Origin: Candidatus Gastranaerophilales bacterium
GTDB lineage: Bacteria; Cyanobacteriota; Vampirovibrionia; Gastranaerophilales; Gastranaerophilaceae
Assembly: GCA_944323875.1 (NCBI GenBank)
Contig: CALUUH010000020.1
Coordinates: forward strand, 1-32,643
Length of the DNA stretch: 32,643 nucleotides
Direction: 5' to 3'
Positions 8,567 through 16,622 of this stretch are shown piece after piece (the stretch's first letter is position 1; each line of letters begins with the position of its first letter). The notes below the pieces were generated by a model. It was not told the origin of the DNA. It was given only the letters and a program-made list of their open reading frames with translations, and made no database searches. Position numbers and translations under genes: made by a program.

Positions 8567-9769
8567 TTAGTTTAAACAGGTTATGCCGTAATCACGTTCT
8601 TTCAAATCTTTGATTAAGAATTTTATCAGATGCGGGTGGCCGCGTAAAAGTTTTAGCGTAAAATATGCCGGTTTTAATTTCAGATACTCAGAAATTTCTG
8701 ACGGATTTTTCAGTAAATCGCTGACTTTCATCGGTCTGCATTTTGTTCTTAAATCGTTCAGATAAAATCTGTCATACATGATTTCGATTGAATAATTTGA
8801 AGTTTCTTCTTCAAAAATTATGTTGTTTTGAATATTTTTAGGCAAAATATTCGGACTGATTTTGTTGATGAATTTAAGTGCAAAATTCATCTGTATTTCC
8901 ATATTAATTGCTTTAGCATTGCTGATTACGATATTCCAGTCAAAATCAGGTTTGCTGTTCATAAGAAAATCGCAGTCAAAGAGCGCATATAAAAGACCTG
9001 CTTTGCTGGTATTTTCTTTTAAATTTCTTGCAAGATTTATCAGAGTGATAAACAATAAATCTTCATTTGACGGAATGAGTGATTGAACCCCGAAAATGTT
9101 TGCTTTTCTGGCACGCTTGTACAATAATTTTGCAAGCTTAGGCCCCATTTTAGAGTCCATTTCAATATACTTATGCAAATCAAGCGCACCGGCTTCCTGT
9201 CCTATTTCGTGGAAATCAACGGAATGATCATACATTTTGTCATATTCATATTCACCGGTATCAAGAACAATTTTTACAGCTTTGGCAAATTCTTCATCTT
9301 TAACCAGAGCATCAATGTCGCCCATTACGCGCGGCAAATCAGGGCGAAGATATTTCATTGCGCCGCCCTTTAATATCATCGGTGTTATTCCGTTTTCATT
9401 AAGTGCTCGGCCTATTTTGCTATAGTGTGAAATAATTTTCAGATTGTGAAATCTGAAATATTTTAACAAACCTTTTAAACGCGGACCTTCATAGTCTGAG
9501 AATTTTAAATTCGGGTGCTGCTTCATAAAGTATGCGAGCATTAAAGCTTTTGCGCCGCCTTTTACTTCAATATCCCAAATTTTAAGTAAATTATTTAATT
9601 CTTCCTGAGTAGGGTTTGGCGTGAAAAACAATTCCAGAAGTTTTCTGTCCTCCGGTTTCATAACTTCTTTATAGAAATTTTCGATAAGAGCATCTGTTAT
9701 TGATATATTATTATTCAAATAACCGCTATCAATCACCTTATCTATTTCTTTTTTCCATAAAACTGCCAT
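8567..9769 (-). CDS. Nucleotidyltransferase family protein, NTP_transf_5-like (400 aa)
   Basis: The core motif is MILKGGAMKYLRPDLPRVMGD followed by IDALV: a Gly-Gly pair, an invariant Arg region, and the metal-binding D151-I-D153 of the pol-beta-type nucleotidyltransferase fold. The third acid is probably D197 in GALDLHKYIE. This matches the uncharacterised NTase family (PF14907) that accompanies HprK-like kinases and PqqD proteins in lasso-peptide and exopolysaccharide loci. The N-terminal 100 and C-terminal 170 residues are helical. The protein is predicted to transfer a nucleotide or nucleotide-derived group to an unknown acceptor in the cytoplasm. Ribosome site AGGGG lies 11 bases before the ATG. 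The 109-base gap to ugd is the largest within this gene train and is very AT-rich; I could not find a convincing second promoter in it. Confidence 0.75.
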   Translation of the reverse strand: MAVLWKKEIDKVIDSGYLNNNISITDALIENFYKEVMKPEDRKLLELFFTPNPTQEELNNLLKIWDIEVKGGAKALMLAYFMKQHPNLKFSDYEGPRLKGLLKYFRFHNLKIISHYSKIGRALNENGITPMILKGGAMKYLRPDLPRVMGDIDALVKDEEFAKAVKIVLDTGEYEYDKMYDHSVDFHEIGQEAGALDLHKYIEMDSKMGPKLAKLLYKRARKANIFGVQSLIPSNEDLLFITLINLARNLKENTSKAGLLYALFDCDFLMNSKPDFDWNIVISNAKAINMEIQMNFALKFINKISPNILPKNIQNNIIFEEETSNYSIEIMYDRFYLNDLRTKCRPMKVSDLLKNPSEISEYLKLKPAYFTLKLLRGHPHLIKFLIKDLKERDYGITCLN

Positions 9770-9878
9770 TATTTTTCTAACCCCTCTTGTGGGAAATGTA
9801 TTAATAATTTTAACTATATTTTTAATATACTATAAACAGGTATTGATAAAATATATTATTAATATTTGTAACTACTTC

Positions 9879-11177
9879 TTATCGGCCGACACAATAGTAT
9901 TCAAATCCGCGCTGTTTAAGTCTTTCTGCATTGTATTGATTACGGCCGTCAAATATTATTGGTTGTTTCAATAACTCATTTATTTTATCAAAATCCGGAC
10001 GTCTGAACTCGTTCCATTCAGTCAGAAGCAGCATGCAGTCTGCATCTGTTAAAGCCTCATACGCTGATTTTGAGTAAATTATTTTATCTTTGAAATAGAA
10101 TTTTGCGCATTCAAAAGCTTTTGGATCATAAGCCTGAATTTTTGCTCCATGTTCCAGCAGTGCATTTATAATTGTAATAGCAGGCGCTTCGCGCATGTCA
10201 TTTGTTTTGGGTTTGAATGCAAGCCCCCATATAGCAAAAGTCATGCCGGATAAATCTTCACCAAATCTTTTGAGAATTTTTTGTATAAATATTTGCCGCT
10301 GTCTTTTGTTAACATCATCTGCCGCTTGCAAAAGTTGGTAGTCGCATCCGTTGTCTTTTGCGGTTTTTAATAATGCTTTTACATCTTTAGGGAAACAGCT
10401 TCCGCCATATCCTAATCCCGGGAATAAAAATTGTGAACCGATGCGTTTGTCTGAACACATGCCAATTCTTACCATTTCAGCATTTGCTCCGACTTTTTCA
10501 CAAATATTAGCTATTTCATTAGCATAAGATATTTTGACTGCAAGAAATGAGTTAGCCGCATATTTAGTCATCTCAGCAGATTTTACATCCATAATTATTA
10601 CAGGGTTACCCGTACGCAGGAACGGTGAATATAAGTCTTGCATAATTTCTGTTGCGCGATGAGAATTAGACCCGATGACAACTCTGTCCGGCTTCAAAAA
10701 GTCATCCACTGCAGCACCCTGTTTAAGAAATTCCGGATTAGAAACCACATCAAATTCTTCATTAGTTTTTGACTTTATAATTTCGGTTACTTTTTCGGCT
10801 GTGCCAACCGGAACAGTGGATTTGTCAACTATTACTTTGTATCCGTTAAGAGCTTCGCCGATACTTTCCGCCACCTGATAAACGTATTTTAAATCAGCAG
10901 AACCGTCCTCACCTTGAGGAGTGCCTACTGCAATAAAGCATACAAGAGAATTTTGGACTGCTTCTTTCAAATTATCAGTAAAAGAGAGTCGTTTTTCTGC
11001 TACATTTACTTTGATTAATTCTTCAAGTCCCGGCTCATAAATCGGGACAATACCCTGTTCAAGCTGTTCAAGTTTTTTCAAATCATTATCAACACAAATT
11101 ACATTGTTGCCCATTTCCGCAAGACATGTTCCTGCAACGAGTCCGACATATCCGGTCCCGATTACACATACTTTCAT
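9879..11177 (-). CDS. ugd: UDP-glucose 6-dehydrogenase (432 aa)
   Basis: Oxidises UDP-glucose to UDP-glucuronate with two NAD+. The N-terminal Rossmann motif MKVCVIGTGYVGLVAGTCLA binds NAD. The catalytic cysteine is C261 in GLGYGGSCFPKDVKALL, and the central helix with K205 in MTKYAANSFLAVKISYANE is intact. Length is normal for bacterial Ugd. The ATG directly abuts the stop of the UDP-glucuronate decarboxylase gene at 11178, so the two are co-translated: Ugd makes the substrate and the decarboxylase consumes it to give UDP-xylose. Gene order galE, uxs, ugd is a compact sugar-nucleotide supply module for the transferases downstream. Confidence 0.97.
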   Translation of the reverse strand: MKVCVIGTGYVGLVAGTCLAEMGNNVICVDNDLKKLEQLEQGIVPIYEPGLEELIKVNVAEKRLSFTDNLKEAVQNSLVCFIAVGTPQGEDGSADLKYVYQVAESIGEALNGYKVIVDKSTVPVGTAEKVTEIIKSKTNEEFDVVSNPEFLKQGAAVDDFLKPDRVVIGSNSHRATEIMQDLYSPFLRTGNPVIIMDVKSAEMTKYAANSFLAVKISYANEIANICEKVGANAEMVRIGMCSDKRIGSQFLFPGLGYGGSCFPKDVKALLKTAKDNGCDYQLLQAADDVNKRQRQIFIQKILKRFGEDLSGMTFAIWGLAFKPKTNDMREAPAITIINALLEHGAKIQAYDPKAFECAKFYFKDKIIYSKSAYEALTDADCMLLLTEWNEFRRPDFDKINELLKQPIIFDGRNQYNAERLKQRGFEYYCVGR

Positions 11178-12122
11178 CTATTTTCCCCCTCTTAATTTTT
11201 TGTCAAAGTATTCAATTGTTTGAGCCAAACCATCTCTGATATCAACTTTTGGCTCCCAGTTTAACTCTTTTTTAGCGAGAGTTATATCAGGTTTTCTTCT
11301 GCACGGATCATCACCCGGTAAAGGTTTATAAACTATTTTAGAATTAGAGTTAGTCATTTCAATTATCAACTCTGCAAATTCAAGAATAGTTCTTTCTGAC
11401 GGATTGCCGAGATTAACAGGGCCGATAAATTTTTGCGGGTTGTTCATCATTTTTATCATACCGTCAACAAGGTCGGAAACATAACAGAATGAGCGGGTTT
11501 GCGAACCGTCGCCGTAAATCGTTATGTCATGGTTTTGAAGCGCCTGAACAATAAAATTAGAAACAACGCGGCCGTCGTTCATATCCATATTCGGACCGTA
11601 AGTATTAAATATACGTATAATTCTCGTATCTACATTATTCTGCCTGTGGTAATCCATCATAAGCGTTTCTGCACAGCGTTTGCCCTCGTCATAGCAGCTT
11701 CTTATACCTATCGGGTTAACATTGCCCCAGTAGGTTTCTGTTTGCGGATGTATTTGCGGATCCCCGTAAACCTCGCTTGTTGATGCCTGTAAAATTGTCG
11801 CTCTGCAGCGCTTGGCAAGCCCGAGCATATTAATGCAGCCCATAACTGATGTTTTTATTGTTTTAATTGCATTGTATTGATAATGCGGCGGGCTTGCAGG
11901 GCATGCCAGATTGTATATCTGATCAACTTCCGCAAAATATTCTTTTGTAATGTCATGCCGCACAAGTTCAAAATGATCGTTTGAGAGAAGATGTCTGATA
12001 TTATCTTTAGAACCTGTGAAAAAATTATCTAAACAGATAATGTCATTACCTTCGTTTAAAAGTCTTTCACATAAATGGCTGCCGATAAAACCTGCACCGC
12101 CTGTTATTAATATTCTTTTCAT
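11178..12122 (-). CDS. uxs: UDP-glucuronate decarboxylase / UDP-xylose synthase (314 aa)
   Basis: An extended short-chain dehydrogenase that decarboxylates UDP-glucuronate to UDP-xylose. Evidence is the NAD-binding [17 protein letters not shown] at the N-terminus, the catalytic Y144-D-E-G-K148 ([12 protein letters not shown], hallmark of UXS enzymes), T115/E117 in STSEVYGDP, and [10 protein letters not shown]. There is no membrane anchor, unlike eukaryotic Golgi forms. The start overlaps the galE stop by four bases (ATGA), and the stop is directly followed by the ugd start. It is distinguished from dTDP-glucose 4,6-dehydratase by YDEGK and by its ugd neighbour. UDP-xylose in this operon implies a pentose-bearing surface glycan. 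Confidence 0.95.
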   Translation of the reverse strand: MKRILITGGAGFIGSHLCERLLNEGNDIICLDNFFTGSKDNIRHLLSNDHFELVRHDITKEYFAEVDQIYNLACPASPPHYQYNAIKTIKTSVMGCINMLGLAKRCRATILQASTSEVYGDPQIHPQTETYWGNVNPIGIRSCYDEGKRCAETLMMDYHRQNNVDTRIIRIFNTYGPNMDMNDGRVVSNFIVQALQNHDITIYGDGSQTRSFCYVSDLVDGMIKMMNNPQKFIGPVNLGNPSERTILEFAELIIEMTNSNSKIVYKPLPGDDPCRRKPDITLAKKELNWEPKVDIRDGLAQTIEYFDKKLRGGK

Positions 12123-13129
12123 AAATCAGACTCCTTATTGATCAATTTTTGTAAACGACATTCCCAGTCGTAAGCTGTTTTAATACTCTGTTCAATAGTT
12201 TTAGCCGGCTGCCAGCCAAGCAGAGTTTTTGCTTTTTGCGCATCTGCATATAATTTTGCAGGATCCCCTGCGCGGCGCGGCGCTATTTCAACAGGAATTT
12301 TTTTATCTAAAACTTTTTCGCATGCATCAAAAATATTTTTTACACTGTCGCCCTGCTCTGTACCGAGATTAAACACATCGGATTTATTTTCTTTGTTAAG
12401 GTACTCAAGTGCAAGCCTGTGCGCGCGGGCAAGATCTTCAACATTCACATAATCTCTGATACATGTTCCATCAGGCGTGTTGTAATCGTTGCCGAAGATT
12501 TTGAATGTCTGTCCTTTGCCAAATGTGGATTTTAATATATTTGGTATAAGGTGAGTTTCAGGATTGTGCCATTCTCCGACCCTGCATTTTTCATCACATC
12601 CGGCAACATTAAAGTAACGCAGTTTGATTGATTTAAGCCCGTATGCAATGTCGTAATCCGCCATAATTCTTTCCACCATGAGTTTGGACGCCCCGTAAGG
12701 ATTAATCGGATTTTGCGGATGTTTTTCATCTATCGGAGTGTATTCCGGTTCGCCGTAAGTCGCACAGGTAGAGGAGAACACAATTTTTTTAACATCATGC
12801 TTTAGCATTGTATCAAGCAGGTTAAGAGTGCCGTAAGTGTTGTTGCGGTAATATTTAGCCGGATTAAAAACACTTTCTCCGACAAGTGAAAACGCTGCAA
12901 AATGCACAACGGCTTCTATATCATATTTGAAAAAAAGCTTTTCAAGATCATCAAGGTTTCTCAAATCTCCTTTTTCAAAACTTACATGCCCGATTGGTTT
13001 AAGAGTTTCAATAGTTTCAATATGTCCTGTTTCAAGATTATCAAAAATCACAACGTCATATCCTGCGTTAAGAAAATTAATAGCAGTGTGACTTCCGATA
13101 TATCCGGCCCCTCCGGTAATTAAAATCAT
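12119..13129 (-). CDS. galE: UDP-glucose 4-epimerase (336 aa)
   Basis: Interconverts UDP-glucose and UDP-galactose. Visible are the NAD-binding [17 protein letters not shown], the catalytic S120-T121 and Y145-G-A-S-K149, RYFNVAGCD and the C-terminal [12 protein letters not shown]. Length is typical. The ATG has GGGAG nine bases upstream and is the first gene of the minus-strand train. No promoter close to consensus is obvious: TTCACT and an AT-rich TAATAA/TAATAT stretch lie in the region 13150-13195. Together with uxs and ugd it gives the operon UDP-Gal, UDP-GlcA and UDP-Xyl. It could also accept N-acetylated sugars, which sequence alone does not settle. Confidence 0.97.
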   Translation of the reverse strand: MILITGGAGYIGSHTAINFLNAGYDVVIFDNLETGHIETIETLKPIGHVSFEKGDLRNLDDLEKLFFKYDIEAVVHFAAFSLVGESVFNPAKYYRNNTYGTLNLLDTMLKHDVKKIVFSSTCATYGEPEYTPIDEKHPQNPINPYGASKLMVERIMADYDIAYGLKSIKLRYFNVAGCDEKCRVGEWHNPETHLIPNILKSTFGKGQTFKIFGNDYNTPDGTCIRDYVNVEDLARAHRLALEYLNKENKSDVFNLGTEQGDSVKNIFDACEKVLDKKIPVEIAPRRAGDPAKLYADAQKAKTLLGWQPAKTIEQSIKTAYDWECRLQKLINKESDL

Positions 13130-13208
13130 CTTTTAAGCTCCCGATCTGGAAATTACAACAAAATATTATTACCATAAACAAAGAGAAAAGTGAAGGGAGG
13201 AGCAAATA

Positions 13209-13365
13209 AAGACGTTAGGACGTTAAGTCTGTTAATGTGTGATTAAGTGATTAAGTCGTTACAGAGATAGTGATCCGTAAAAAGTGAACTATTGCAACAA
13301 GTAAATCAACGAAAAAATGAACATTGCCTGATTTTGTAATGAACTTAACGTCTTAGCGCCTTTTA
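13209..13365. repeat. Intergenic inverted/short-word repeat (CGTTAAG type)
   Basis: In the 283-base gap between galE and the response regulator, the left part contains repeated words of the form GACGTTAGGACGTTAAG and then GTGATTAAGTGATTAAGTCGTTA. The right part (about 13341-13361) has the opposite-strand version ACTTAACGTCTTAGCGCC. The two outer arms pair with 13 of 17 positions matching. The middle, around 13265-13340, is unremarkable. No open frame or RNA gene was seen. The arrangement looks like a degenerate mobile intergenic element or a palindromic repeat unit rather than a terminator, because no T-run follows. Confidence 0.5.
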
Positions 13366-13386
13366 CGTCATGCTCAAAAAATAACG

Positions 13387-13410
13387 AAAGAGGCTCATAA
13401 GAGCCTCTTT
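13387..13410 (-). terminator. Rho-independent terminator of the response-regulator gene
   Basis: A perfect 10-base-pair stem (AAAGAGGCTC with GAGCCTCTTT) closes a four-base loop just two bases beyond the stop codon at 13413. On the minus strand it is followed by CGTTATTTTTTG, a usable U-run. It separates the regulator from the galE operon. Confidence 0.85.
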
Positions 13411-13412
13411 TG

Positions 13413-14102
13413 TTACACCATACCTTCCTTTACAGCCTTTACTGCGGCTTGTACACGATCGTTTACACACATCTTTTGCAATATAGAGCAAACATGTGCT
13501 TTTGCTGTGTGAACACTGACAATTAATTCTTTTGCAATTTCTGTATTGCTTTTGCCAGATACAAGATGTTTCAAAACTTCAAATTCTCTTTCGGTCAGAG
13601 GCACGCGGCCTTCTGATTGTGATTTGTTCGGTAAAAATCCTACATTCTCAACTTTCGGGAAAGAATTTAAAGCAAGTTGTGCCACGACTGGATCTATCCA
13701 ACATACACCTATTGACACATCTCTTACTACATCGGCAAGTTTTTGCGGATCAATATCTTTAAGACAATATGCACTTGCGCCAGAACTTAATGCCGCAACA
13801 ACTTCTTCTGCTCTGTCATGAGATGTTAATGCAATAATTTTTGTTTCAGGTGCAAACTCCTTAATTTTAATCATCGCCTCGATACCGTTCATGCCCGGCA
13901 GTCCTAAATCCATTAATACAACATCAGGTCTGTATCTTTCTACATATTTTACTCCGTCAATTGCATTTTCGGATTCCGCTACTACCTCCATGTCATCATT
14001 GGCATTCAAAGCGCAACGCAACCCCACGCGCGTTAGCTTGAAATCCTCCACGATAACAATTTTGATTACTTTCTGCATTTCTTTTGAATTTTTGTCTTCC
14101 AT
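13413..14102 (-). CDS. NarL/FixJ-family response regulator (229 aa)
   Basis: A two-domain transcription factor. The receiver domain (residues 13-130) has the acidic pocket E19-D20, phospho-acceptor D65 in VVLMDLGLPGMNG, T93 in IALTSHD and K115 in YCLKD. The C-terminal LuxR-type helix-turn-helix (residues 165-229) begins LTEREFEVLKHLVSGKSNTE and continues VSVHTAKAHVCSILQKM. All phosphorylation residues are present, so it should be controlled by a sensor kinase, yet none lies in the window: it is an orphan here. The ATG at 14102 has a strong AAGGGGG five bases upstream. A perfect inverted repeat (GGAATA/TATTCC) lies 20 bases before the start and may be an operator. Targets are unknown. Confidence 0.93.
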   Translation of the reverse strand: MEDKNSKEMQKVIKIVIVEDFKLTRVGLRCALNANDDMEVVAESENAIDGVKYVERYRPDVVLMDLGLPGMNGIEAMIKIKEFAPETKIIALTSHDRAEEVVAALSSGASAYCLKDIDPQKLADVVRDVSIGVCWIDPVVAQLALNSFPKVENVGFLPNKSQSEGRVPLTEREFEVLKHLVSGKSNTEIAKELIVSVHTAKAHVCSILQKMCVNDRVQAAVKAVKEGMV

Positions 14103-14121
14103 CGAAGCCCCCTTACTTTAT

Positions 14122-14137
14122 GGAATATTTCTATTCC
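14122..14137. promoter_or_regulatory. Inverted repeat GGAATA-N4-TATTCC in the leader of the response regulator
   Basis: Two perfect six-base arms separated by TTTC, 20 bases upstream of the regulator start. It could be an autoregulatory operator or a small RNA hairpin. A similar GGAAT...ATTCC palindrome lies before the GGDEF/HD-GYP gene at 32229. Confidence 0.4.
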
Positions 14138-14194
14138 CCACTTACATGAATATTAAAGGATAGCTGAAAGAATTAATCCATTACCCATATGGCT

Positions 14195-14223
14195 ATAATT
14201 ATTGTATTGCATACAATTATTAT
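14195..14223. promoter_or_regulatory. 29-bp near-perfect palindrome upstream of the GH13-like gene promoter
   Basis: Arms ATAATTATTGTAT and ATACAATTATTAT match at 12 of 13 positions around a TGC centre. The element ends four bases before the -35 box at 14228, the usual place for an activator site. It lies between divergent genes, so it could act on the response regulator as well. The regulator is unknown. Confidence 0.5.
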
Positions 14224-14227
14224 TTTT

Positions 14228-14256
14228 ATGACATTTATTATTGATTATGCTATAAT
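14228..14256 (+). promoter_or_regulatory. Sigma-70 type promoter of the GH13-like gene
   Basis: ATGACA (14228-14233), a 17-base spacer, and TATAAT (14251-14256) preceded by TGC, giving an extended -10. Predicted transcription start near 14263. This promoter lies inside the N-terminal part of the longest open frame and so supports the downstream ATG at 14294. Confidence 0.75.
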
Positions 14257-14293
14257 AATTATCAGAGATAGTATTACAGTTGAGGGATATGCG

Positions 14294-16582
14294 ATGCTAA
14301 ATTTTATTTTTGGTAAAAAAGAAACTAAAACAGACAAATGCGGACATTTAAACCAAATTTATTCAAAACTTGTTGAAAAATACAATTTTGACAGCATTTC
14401 TGACGAGAGAAAAAAAGAACTTTCTGAACTTATAGAAAAAAACGGATATCTTCCTTATCCTCATATCAAAGTTCTTGAAGAGTTGACAAATGCGGAAACT
14501 CTGTTCGGACTTCAAATAAAATGGAAGCAAAACAATGTTTTCAAAGACGGAAAATTTGTATTTGATAATGATAAAATAAGCGTTTTTACAAGAAATAACA
14601 CCAAAAATTCAGACTGGATTAAACGCGAAGGACATAACATAAAACTTATCAATCTGGCCGGACTCGGAAATGGCAACACTTCAAAAGAACCGGGAAAATT
14701 CTTTGACTGGCTGAAACAGTTGCTCATTTTGCCGACCGGTAATTTGGAAAATAATATCTTTAATACAACGATTTATTTAATTCCGTTCCATCCGAGGGAA
14801 TTCGGCTGTGCATACCTTCCCAAAAGCACAGAAGTCAGCGAAAATCTTTTGGATCTGGAACTCAAAGGTCTGACTGATATGGACGCAAAGCAGCAGGTGC
14901 AGACTTTTATCACAATGGCACAGCTTGCCGGCCACCCTGTTATTTACGATATACTGCCGCAGACCGGAAGATTTTCCAAAGCTGTTCTTGCAAATCCGCA
15001 TATCGCACGCTGGTTTGATATAAATGAACTCAATATTAAAATAGATGAGGCCGTTGAAAAAATTGCATCTGACCTATCGCCTGAATATGACAGTGACGAT
15101 ACCGAATTAATAAAACGCATTTATCGTCAGGCACAGCAGGGCTGTCTCGGGGATTTGAGCGAACATTATCAATCTTTGTTTAATCTGTTTGATGAAAAAA
15201 TGGCAGAGGTTAAAAAAGAATTATCAAATAAAATGTTAGAACAGCCGCTGCAGCAAAAAATACACAAACGTGTAAAAGAGATTGTGGCAAGAATTGAGGA
15301 AGTAAATTCAAATAAAAAGCTTGAAGAACAAGATATATCTAAACATATAGATATAATACAAGAACTTATAAAAACCGGTTTGTGGCCGGCTCCTGGCGGA
15401 GCATGGTGTTCGGCCGGCGTTCCTGTTTATGACAAAATGAGTGAATGCGGCGGATACCCGACATTTAAACATTACGATTACAAAGGCGAGGACGTAACGG
15501 ATTTTGCAAATCTTGATTGCCAAACCCCATATTATTTCGTAAACCTTGAGAGCGGAACTTATAATAAAGAGGTTATTGACTTTTTTCTGAATGCAATGAA
15601 AGCTCTTCAAAAAGATTATAACTTTGACGGTTTCCGTGTAGACCATATTGACCATATCGTAGATAAAGTATCGGAAAAAGACGGTACGCCGATAAGTTAC
15701 CGCGCGCCGCGAAAAGTTTTAGGCGAGTTGAATAAAATGATGAAAAATGAGATACCTTATTTTGCAACACTCGCTGAATACATGCTCTGGGATGATTTTC
15801 TCAAAGAATATCATGAAGATATGAAATTCGATCTTCTCTGGGGCAACGACATTGTTTCCCAGTCAGATAAAAATCCGGAAAATATCGTTGCTGATAACCA
15901 GCATTTAGCAAATTACAATCTGGCACTTAAAAATTCCGATTACCTGTCAATCTTAAAAACATATAACAATCAAGACGGTGAATTTCGCAGTATAGACCAG
16001 TATCCGGGGCAGCTTGGCGAGGACGGTGCTTTATATAAATGGTTTAAGTACAAATTACTCCCCGGCGGCAAATATGCACAGCGTTCAATGTTGTATGTAG
16101 ATGGTGATGAAAGCTTTACCAAACGAGGTATCGAAAGCGTTATAGGTGAAGAAATTTCAATGCCGCGTGAAAATAATATTCAATTCTTTGAAAAATTTAA
16201 TGCAATTGATAAATTAGTAAAATCTCAGCCTATAATAACTGACGGCGAAGCTCAAATTATCTGTCAGGATGATGACGGTTTTGTATCATGGATTATTACA
16301 AAAGAGCCGCTTAAAACAGCCTTTTTAATAACTTCAAACTACAAATATCCTACAGAAAAAGTCAACGTCACCGATGAGAACGGAAATTCTTACAAAGAAA
16401 TTGTTCACGGCAAAAGCGTTTACAACAAAACCGTACAAATCCCTTGTGATTACACGGTAGAGAATGAATATGTTCTTGTTGACGGAGAATATCAGCCGCA
16501 GCCGCTCAAACTTGACGGAAATCACGTCGAATTCGGCGAACTCAAGCCGGGTGAATTTTCTATCATTGAGTTAAAACGTTAA
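14294..16582 (+). CDS. Divergent GH13-like (alpha-amylase superfamily) protein (762 aa)
   Basis: The catalytic barrel shows the GH13 landmarks in order. YDILPQTGRFS is region I-like. D450 in FDGFRVDHIDHIVD is the putative nucleophile region, with Arg two residues before. E495 in FATLAEYMLWDDF is the putative acid/base, and D561 in KTYNNQDGEF the third acid. Residues 1-180 and a helical insert near 230-340 have no clear assignment, and the last 120 residues look like a beta-rich C-terminal domain. It probably acts on cytoplasmic alpha-glucans such as glycogen or maltodextrin; no signal peptide is present. The start at 14294 has GAGGG seven bases upstream. The longer frame from 14189 would add an Ile-rich stretch that is only promoter DNA. 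The exact activity (hydrolase, branching or transferase) cannot be decided. Confidence 0.7.
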   Translation: MLNFIFGKKETKTDKCGHLNQIYSKLVEKYNFDSISDERKKELSELIEKNGYLPYPHIKVLEELTNAETLFGLQIKWKQNNVFKDGKFVFDNDKISVFTRNNTKNSDWIKREGHNIKLINLAGLGNGNTSKEPGKFFDWLKQLLILPTGNLENNIFNTTIYLIPFHPREFGCAYLPKSTEVSENLLDLELKGLTDMDAKQQVQTFITMAQLAGHPVIYDILPQTGRFSKAVLANPHIARWFDINELNIKIDEAVEKIASDLSPEYDSDDTELIKRIYRQAQQGCLGDLSEHYQSLFNLFDEKMAEVKKELSNKMLEQPLQQKIHKRVKEIVARIEEVNSNKKLEEQDISKHIDIIQELIKTGLWPAPGGAWCSAGVPVYDKMSECGGYPTFKHYDYKGEDVTDFANLDCQTPYYFVNLESGTYNKEVIDFFLNAMKALQKDYNFDGFRVDHIDHIVDKVSEKDGTPISYRAPRKVLGELNKMMKNEIPYFATLAEYMLWDDFLKEYHEDMKFDLLWGNDIVSQSDKNPENIVADNQHLANYNLALKNSDYLSILKTYNNQDGEFRSIDQYPGQLGEDGALYKWFKYKLLPGGKYAQRSMLYVDGDESFTKRGIESVIGEEISMPRENNIQFFEKFNAIDKLVKSQPIITDGEAQIICQDDDGFVSWIITKEPLKTAFLITSNYKYPTEKVNVTDENGNSYKEIVHGKSVYNKTVQIPCDYTVENEYVLVDGEYQPQPLKLDGNHVEFGELKPGEFSIIELKR

Positions 16583-16622
16583 CATTGTTGTTCAAAATGA
16601 TTTTTTGAGATATCCTGAAAAT

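Noticed and set aside
6579-9769. Complete lasso-peptide or PQQ biosynthesis cluster
   Set aside because: No PqqA/PqqC/PqqE, no asparagine-synthase-like cyclase, no transglutaminase-like protease and no precursor ORF are present; only the kinase, nucleotidyltransferase and PqqD-like parts are.
9770-9878. Second promoter within the gene train before the nucleotidyltransferase
   Set aside because: Several TATA-like hexamers occur but none has a -35 partner at acceptable spacing; the DNA is simply very AT-rich.
12532-12729. 65-residue minus-strand frame inside galE
   Set aside because: It is a shadow of galE in another frame with no ribosome site and no recognisable sequence.
13209-13365. tRNA or small RNA gene in the galE/response-regulator gap
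   Set aside because: No cloverleaf arms or CCA-like end could be found, and the inverted words explain the apparent structure.
14189-14293. Ile-rich N-terminal extension of the GH13-like frame that looks like a membrane segment
   Set aside because: It is encoded by AT-rich promoter and palindrome DNA; a clear promoter lies inside it and a good ribosome site precedes the ATG at 14294.
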